From Ottowia sp. (GTDB lineage: Bacteria; Pseudomonadota; Gammaproteobacteria; Burkholderiales; Burkholderiaceae_C), in contig JALOAS010000102.1 of the NCBI GenBank assembly GCA_023228705.1, positions 1 to 9,789 of the forward strand: a stretch of 9,789 nt of DNA. Direction: 5' to 3'. A program made the translations under genes and the position numbers. Each line of letters starts with the position of its first letter. Within the stretch, counting starts at the first letter, position 1. A model generated the notes under the pieces. It searched no databases. It saw only the letters and a list, made by a program, of their open reading frames with translations, and was not told the origin of the DNA. Shown in pieces: positions 5,848 through 9,789 of this stretch.

Positions 5848-7471
5848 TACTCAAGATCCTAACAAACAACCTGAAGTTGAAGTTTCTGAGCAACCAGAAG
5901 TTGTACAATCAGAAACTCAGCAGGTTCAGGTTAAAGCTGAAGTAACTCAAGAAAATAATGACCTTATCATTGATGATGCTGAAACAGTAGAAGTAGAAGT
6001 AGAACAATCTACTGTAAATACTGAAGCTGATGATGATAAAGACAATGTTCGTATCAGTAATCGTAAACTACAAAAGGTAATCGATTCTTTTGGTATTAAC
6101 TCTAAACATACTGTTACTACTGGTGAAAAGATCGTATTACCTTCTGATTATGATCTTGAAACTAGGAAATCATTAGAGCAATTACCCAATGTAAACTTAT
6201 TAGATGATCCTGATACTAGACGTTGGGCTAATATAGTTTCACAAGGACTTTCTCTAAATACTCATAATGAAGCTTTTATTCCTACATTGGAAGATGAAGA
6301 AGCTGAGTTTAATAATAAGCTAGAACATAATAACATCGATCTAGCTGGTAGAGCACCTAAGTTTAAACCTGCTGAGAATCAAAACCTAAAAGGTGATAGA
6401 GCAGTTATTCGTGTAGTTAATCACTTAGGTCTTGGTACACTATTTCAAGCTCCATTATGGCATAGTGGTATCTATGTAACGTTTAAACCACCTACTGAAA
6501 CAGAGATCGTAGAGTTAAATAGAGCTCTTATGAATAGTAAGATCCTATTCGGTAGGTACACATATGGTTTAGCTTATTCTAACATCACGTCTTATACAGT
6601 CAATACTATTGTAGACTTTATTGTATCTCATATCTATGATTTAACTGCTAAATCAGAAGATGTCACTATAGAGAACATTAGACAGCATATCTCATGTCAA
6701 GATCTACCTAGTCTGATTTGGGGATTCATTTGTACTATGTATCCTAAAGGCTTCCGGTATGAACGTGCTTGTACTGTTAATCCTCTTAAATGTAATCATA
6801 TCGTAGAAGAGACTCTGAACGTTACTAAGTTACAGTATACTAACTTAAGGACTCTTAACGATTGGCAAAAAACATTTATGTCTAGTAGACAGTCTAAAGT
6901 TAAATCATTAGCTGATATCACTCGTTATAAAGAAGAGCTTAATAAGGTTCAAAAGCGTAAGGTTAATATCTCTAAGCAAGATGGTAGCAGTATCGATATC
7001 ACTTTAAAGACTCCTTCCTTAGGTGAATACATCGAAGCTGGTCATCGTTGGATTGGTGATATCGTTAACATCGTGGATCAAGCTTTAGCTGTAGACAGTA
7101 GTGATCAAGAACGTAATGAACTTATCGTTCAATACGGTCAAGCTACTGTAATGCGTCAGTATAGTCACTGGGTAGATAGTATCGAGCTTGATACTAATAT
7201 CATCGACGATCAAGAAACTGTAGAAAGTAACTTAGATATTTTAAGTGCTGATGATGAGATCCGTGATCAGTTTATTAAATCTGTAGTGGACTTTATCAAT
7301 ACTTCTACTATTTCTGTTATCGGTATTCCAGTGTACGATTGTCCTGCTTGTGGTTCTGAACAACCCACTAGTATGACTATGCATCAATATAAGAACATTA
7401 TTCCTTTGGATATGATCCAGCTTTTTTTCGACCTTCATACTCAGCGGCTAGCGAGGATCACTCAGCGCTGA
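5840..7471 (+). CDS. Four-cysteine baseplate/tail-assembly-like protein, 543 aa (zero-frame product)
   Basis: The ATG at 5840 overlaps the previous stop by 8 nt and uses AAGGAAG about 10 nt upstream. Residues 1-68 are acidic and disordered. The remainder is a folded domain with two cysteine pairs, C311-x6-C318-N-H and C501-P-A-C504, likely to bind one zinc. RYERACTV, NHIVEETLNVTKL and DWQKTFMSS surround the first pair. VYDCPACGSEQ and IIPLDMIQLFF surround the second. This arrangement recalls T4 gp26-type baseplate hub proteins, but the similarity is recognised by eye and is weak. The final 13 residues (DLHTQRLARITQR) lie beyond a UUUUUUC slippery site and overlap the -1 frame. The upstream 529 residues use ATT/ATC and CGT codons heavily, suggesting abundant expression. 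Confidence 0.8.
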   Translation: MPDTQDPNKQPEVEVSEQPEVVQSETQQVQVKAEVTQENNDLIIDDAETVEVEVEQSTVNTEADDDKDNVRISNRKLQKVIDSFGINSKHTVTTGEKIVLPSDYDLETRKSLEQLPNVNLLDDPDTRRWANIVSQGLSLNTHNEAFIPTLEDEEAEFNNKLEHNNIDLAGRAPKFKPAENQNLKGDRAVIRVVNHLGLGTLFQAPLWHSGIYVTFKPPTETEIVELNRALMNSKILFGRYTYGLAYSNITSYTVNTIVDFIVSHIYDLTAKSEDVTIENIRQHISCQDLPSLIWGFICTMYPKGFRYERACTVNPLKCNHIVEETLNVTKLQYTNLRTLNDWQKTFMSSRQSKVKSLADITRYKEELNKVQKRKVNISKQDGSSIDITLKTPSLGEYIEAGHRWIGDIVNIVDQALAVDSSDQERNELIVQYGQATVMRQYSHWVDSIELDTNIIDDQETVESNLDILSADDEIRDQFIKSVVDFINTSTISVIGIPVYDCPACGSEQPTSMTMHQYKNIIPLDMIQLFFDLHTQRLARITQR

Positions 7472-7474
7472 GTA
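7423..7474 (+). promoter_or_regulatory. Candidate -1 programmed ribosomal frameshift signal
   Basis: The zero frame reads CTT TTT TTC, giving the canonical heptamer U UUU UUC at 7423-7429. After an 8-nt spacer (7430-7437) comes a 9-bp perfect stem, 7438-7446 (TACTCAGCG) with 7466-7474 (CGCTGAGTA), and a 19-nt loop. The zero-frame TGA (7469-7471) is inside the 3' arm. The segment is visibly richer in G and C than its surroundings. A smaller alternative hairpin is the palindrome CTCAGCGCTGAG at 7461-7472. Spacing and geometry match known -1 signals. Confidence 0.7.
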
Positions 7475-7881
7475 GTAACCTTATAGGTTCACCTGGCTTT
7501 GGTACCGGTATTGATCCTGAAGAATTTGTATTCCGAGTACTGGATAAACTACCTAAGCTAGGTTGTATAGATGGTCGTATAGTCATGCAAGATCTCTATG
7601 AGACTGAGTATGGTATATATAACCATTTAGGTTCTTCTGGTATGCGTCCTCTATCTAGTGTAGCTATGTTTCCATCTGAAGATGTAAATACTAATAGTAG
7701 ACTAGAAGAGATGATGAGAACATATCTTAAGAAAGGAATATATGAAAGCTATGGTTTATCTTTCATTGAGTTTATGGAATTACCTATAGACATAGTGGAG
7801 ATGCTTATAAATGTTTCTGATGAACATAGATCTAAGCAACCTCCATTACCTGACTTTAGTAATATAGGTAAAGAAAAATGA
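7429..7881 (+). CDS. -1 frame extension (150 aa) of the 543-aa protein, made by frameshifting
   Basis: The -1 frame is open from 7393 (after TAA at 7390) to TGA at 7879. Entered at the slippery site, it adds 150 residues (RPSYSAASEDHSALS and onward) to residue 530, for a total near 680. Residues coded before the first ATG at 7585 (for example SPGFGTGIDPEEFVFRVLDK) look like genuine protein. That ATG has no convincing Shine-Dalgarno, unlike the other genes here. The end reads YGLSFIEFMELPIDIVEMLI, resembling the C-terminal helices of phage tail-assembly chaperones in style only. Isoleucine codons are 9 ATA and 2 ATT with no ATC, opposite to the upstream gene, consistent with a low-abundance extension. 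Alternatives are independent initiation at 7585 (98 residues) or a homopolymer error that splits a single gene. Confidence 0.65.
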   Translation, partial: RPSYSAASEDHSALSSNLIGSPGFGTGIDPEEFVFRVLDKLPKLGCIDGRIVMQDLYETEYGIYNHLGSSGMRPLSSVAMFPSEDVNTNSRLEEMMRTYLKKGIYESYGLSFIEFMELPIDIVEMLINVSDEHRSKQPPLPDFSNIGKEK

Positions 7882-7886
7882 TAACA

Positions 7887-7919
7887 TACCTAGAACAGCC
7901 TCATAGGCTGTTCTAGGTA
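7887..7919 (+). terminator. 15-bp perfect hairpin upstream of right FG-GAP gene
   Basis: Arms 7887-7901 and 7905-7919 pair perfectly around a 3-nt CAT loop, starting 5 nt after the stop codon at 7881. No U-tract follows. Apart from loop bases it is the same as the hairpin at 474-506, so it belongs to a duplicated module. It may terminate or trim the upstream transcript. Confidence 0.55.
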
Positions 7920-7933
7920 CTATGCCGTTTATG

Positions 7934-7945
7934 GTATGGTAGGAT
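7934..7945 (+). promoter_or_regulatory. Candidate phage promoter (GTATGGTAGGAT)
   Basis: GTATGGTAGGAT lies 27 nt upstream of the FG-GAP start, at the same distance as the homologous motif of the left copy (one base different). It directly follows the 7887-7919 hairpin. Confidence 0.5.
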
Positions 7946-7972
7946 TTATAGAGCTTAAATAAAGGATTACTT

Positions 7973-8689
7973 ATGTTAGAAGCTATGCTAGGTATGAGTG
8001 GAAGTAGTGGTAGTACAGGTGAATGGAAGCTAGTAGCTAGTGATGGAGCTGCTGATGATAGATTTGGATATTCAGTAGCTATATCAGGAGATGGTACTAC
8101 AGCTATAATAGGCTCTTATCAAGATGATGATTTAGGTGATCAAAGTGGATCAGCTTATATCTTTACTAGATCAGGTTCTACCTGGACTCAACAGGCTAAG
8201 TTAGTACCTAGCGATGGAGCTGCTAATGATTGGTTTGGTTTCTTAGTAGCTATATCAGGGGATGGTAACACTACTATAGTAGGAGCTTATCAAGATGATG
8301 ATAATGGATCTAATAGCGGTTCAGCTTATATCTTTACTAAATCAGGCGTCACCTGGACTCAACAAGCTAAGTTAGTACCTAGTGATGGAGCAGGTGGTGA
8401 TTTGTTCGGATGGTCAGTAGCTATATCCGCATATGGTAACACAGCTATAGTGGGTTCTTATTTAGATAATGACTTAGGATCTGCTAGTGGTTCAGTTTAT
8501 GTCTTTACAAGATCAGGCGTCACCTGGACTGAGCAAGCTAAGTTACTAGCTAGTGATGGAGCTGCTAATGATAACTTTGGTTACTCAGTAACTATATCAG
8601 GGGATGGGAATACAGCTATAGTAGGCTCTAGATTTGATGATGATAGAGGTGGTAATAGCGGTTCAGCTTATATCTACCACTTAAACTAA
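7973..8689 (+). CDS. FG-GAP repeat (beta-propeller-like) protein, 238 aa, complete copy
   Basis: The ATG at 7973 follows AAAGGA at good spacing. A short leader (MLEAMLGMSGSSGS) is shared with the left copy. Then come four repeats with an exact 57-residue period, each with SDGA-DxFG-S-(V/T)(A/T)IS, GNTAIVGS and GSAYIFTRSG-TWTQQAKL; the last is cut short at SAYIYHLN. Four blades are fewer than the seven of an integrin-type propeller, so it may oligomerise or form an open array. No signal peptide or transmembrane segment is present, so export would have to be by assembly into virions or by lysis. Adhesion or virion decoration is inferred from the fold. The gene is a separate unit between hairpins at 7887 and 8702, with its own promoter-like motif. 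Confidence 0.85.
   Translation: MLEAMLGMSGSSGSTGEWKLVASDGAADDRFGYSVAISGDGTTAIIGSYQDDDLGDQSGSAYIFTRSGSTWTQQAKLVPSDGAANDWFGFLVAISGDGNTTIVGAYQDDDNGSNSGSAYIFTKSGVTWTQQAKLVPSDGAGGDLFGWSVAISAYGNTAIVGSYLDNDLGSASGSVYVFTRSGVTWTEQAKLLASDGAANDNFGYSVTISGDGNTAIVGSRFDDDRGGNSGSAYIYHLN
8042..8686 (+). repeat. 171-bp tandem coding repeats (FG-GAP units)
   Basis: The GATGGAGC word recurs at 8042, 8213, 8384 and 8555, with exactly 171 bp between successive copies; the last unit is truncated. Units are similar but not identical. The same period appears in the left gene (351 to 180). Confidence 0.9.
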
Positions 8690-8701
8690 AAAAGAACATA
8701 C

Positions 8702-8735
8702 ACCCACTACAGCCTATAATAAGGCTGTAGTGGGT
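8702..8735. terminator. 14-bp hairpin between convergent genes
   Basis: Arms 8702-8715 and 8722-8735 are perfect complements with a 6-nt ATAATA loop. It separates the stop codons of the FG-GAP gene (8689, plus) and the helicase (8745, minus), and so probably serves both. On the minus strand a T6 run (8693-8688) follows 8 nt later; the plus strand has no U-tract. Confidence 0.7.
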
Positions 8736-8744
8736 ATGATACGT

Positions 8745-9789
8745 TTATAGTGATATAGGAGATTTATAATCCTTAGTACTTATTACCTTAGGTTCAAATA
8801 ACTCCTTCTTAGCTTTATGATATTCCACATGCTTAGGTATCTGTTCACAATAGAGATAATAAAACCTAACATCTCTATCTTTAAGTTCCCTAAGTCTGCC
8901 TAATGTTTGAAGATTAGATACAGGACTCTTAATGCTATTAGTCATAATAACATCAGTTAACATAGGTATATCAAAAGCTGTACCTGCTGACAATATAGTT
9001 GTTACACGTATATCAGCTTCGATAGCATTTTCATAAGGATCTTGTTCTACATATCTCCTTACATCTAAATCAGGATATTTCTTCTTTAGATGATGAGTTA
9101 TAGTACTGCACATATCTATACTACTAGCGTAGACACCAAGCTTGTTACCATCCTTATAGTTCTGTATATAACCTAACTCGATTATATTGTCTATAATCTT
9201 TAGATAGTTATCCAAAAGAGGTTTATGCTTAAGTATGTACTTCTCAAAAGCATTATGACTATAAAGATTACTACCAAACTGTGTAGTTCTGATCTTAGAT
9301 ACTGGTACTGATATCACACTATAACCTATAGCATAACACTTTATGTACTTATTCATAACAGCTTTATCATACCTAACTTCCTTAGGGAACATTAGACTAT
9401 GTATCTTCTGTATAAAAGGATCTAAGGATATTAGAGTTCCTGATAATGCTATTACTTTATATACATGAGTATACAGCAGCATTTTAAATACAGCATGTAT
9501 ATGTTCATGTACTTCATCAACGATCATAGTACCTATACCTAATAGCTCACAGAAGTTCTCAGGAGCACAACCAAAGTCATCATTGGTTGTAGTATGAGGA
9601 TCATCTTCATAGGCTTTCAAGTAGTTATTGAGAGTATTGATACTTATGATTATACATTTAGCTTCTAGCTGACCAGATTGAGCTAGAGCTATAAGACCTC
9701 GTACATTATGAGATCCTGATATAACCATAACTTCTTTAGGCTTGATATTAAGTGTTTTAACTACATCACTAGCCCATTTATCTTGATAC
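8745..9789 (-). CDS. SF2 DNA/RNA helicase, partial (N-terminus outside window)
   Basis: The frame stays open past the Met at 9728 to the window edge (YQDKWASDVVKTLNIKPKEV precedes it), so that Met is not the start. About 347 residues are visible. Counting from that Met: motif II is DEVH at 71-74, motif III SGT at 96-98, motif V region DIRVTTILSAGTAFDIP near 239-255, and motif VI QTLGRLRE at 274-281, carrying the arginine-finger region. The Walker A motif must lie off the window. The KW-D and VISGS segments fit the region between motifs I and Ia. The family unwinds or translocates on nucleic acid using ATP; phiKZ-like and T4-like phages use SF2 enzymes in replication and recombination. The exact role is not determinable here. 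The gene converges on the FG-GAP gene. Confidence 0.88.
   Translation of the reverse strand, partial: YQDKWASDVVKTLNIKPKEVMVISGSHNVRGLIALAQSGQLEAKCIIISINTLNNYLKAYEDDPHTTTNDDFGCAPENFCELLGIGTMIVDEVHEHIHAVFKMLLYTHVYKVIALSGTLISLDPFIQKIHSLMFPKEVRYDKAVMNKYIKCYAIGYSVISVPVSKIRTTQFGSNLYSHNAFEKYILKHKPLLDNYLKIIDNIIELGYIQNYKDGNKLGVYASSIDMCSTITHHLKKKYPDLDVRRYVEQDPYENAIEADIRVTTILSAGTAFDIPMLTDVIMTNSIKSPVSNLQTLGRLRELKDRDVRFYYLYCEQIPKHVEYHKAKKELFEPKVISTKDYKSPISL

Noticed and set aside
8042..8686. Repeats as a CRISPR array
   Set aside because: The 171-bp units are coding, in frame and contiguous, with no short repeat/spacer pattern.
8734..8745. GTATGATACG on the plus strand after the 8702-8735 hairpin as another promoter
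   Set aside because: It lacks the AGGAT part, overlaps the hairpin arm, and would transcribe antisense into the helicase with no gene to serve.
9726..9728. ATG at 9728 as the helicase start
   Set aside because: The frame continues upstream to the window edge with helicase-like sequence, and motif I (Walker A) is missing from the visible part, so the gene is truncated by the window.

Overview
The window looks like part of a large, AT-rich tailed bacteriophage of the phiKZ-like (jumbo, split multisubunit RNA polymerase) type. The best evidence is a 431-residue gene (3090-4385, minus) that carries the middle of a bacterial-type RNA polymerase beta-prime subunit. It has a bridge helix, all four cysteines of the second zinc site and the first trigger-loop helix, then stops. 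Compact gene packing, short overlaps, an SF2 helicase, a SLOG-fold protein and morphogenesis-like genes fit the same picture. The host cannot be named from the sequence.

Layout. 1-421 (minus) is the first part of an FG-GAP repeat protein that runs off the left edge. 522-954 (minus) holds a 98-residue conserved-looking phage protein with a structured 3' untranslated region and a U-tract terminator. 1001-1235 (minus) holds a 42-residue single-span membrane protein with its own terminator and a probable promoter. 1271-5220 (minus) is a four-gene operon: a 291-residue unknown, the beta-prime fragment, a SLOG-fold protein with Gly/Ser/Asn-rich and acidic tails, and a 254-residue unknown, closed by a 15-bp hairpin. 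5221-5316 is a divergent promoter region. 5317-7881 (plus) holds a 176-residue protein, then a 543-residue four-cysteine protein overlapping a -1 reading frame at a textbook slippery sequence. 7973-8689 (plus) is a second, complete FG-GAP repeat gene whose leader closely matches that of the first. 8745-9789 (minus) is an SF2 helicase lacking its N-terminus.

The main discovery candidate is a -1 programmed ribosomal frameshift at 7423-7429 (U UUU UUC). It is followed after 8 nt by a 9-bp stem whose 3' arm contains the zero-frame stop codon. It would join the 543-residue protein to a 150-residue extension, giving about 680 residues. The four-cysteine, baseplate/tail-assembly-like character of the protein recalls the frameshifted tail assembly genes of other tailed phages.

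Other signals: a repeated promoter-like motif (TATG followed by AGGAT), a family of near-perfect 3'-end hairpins mostly lacking an adjacent U-tract, an inverted duplication of a hairpin + promoter + FG-GAP gene module, a one-base break in the repeat period of the left FG-GAP gene, and two codon-usage classes that probably separate abundant from scarce proteins. Intergenic gaps are all under 300 bases.
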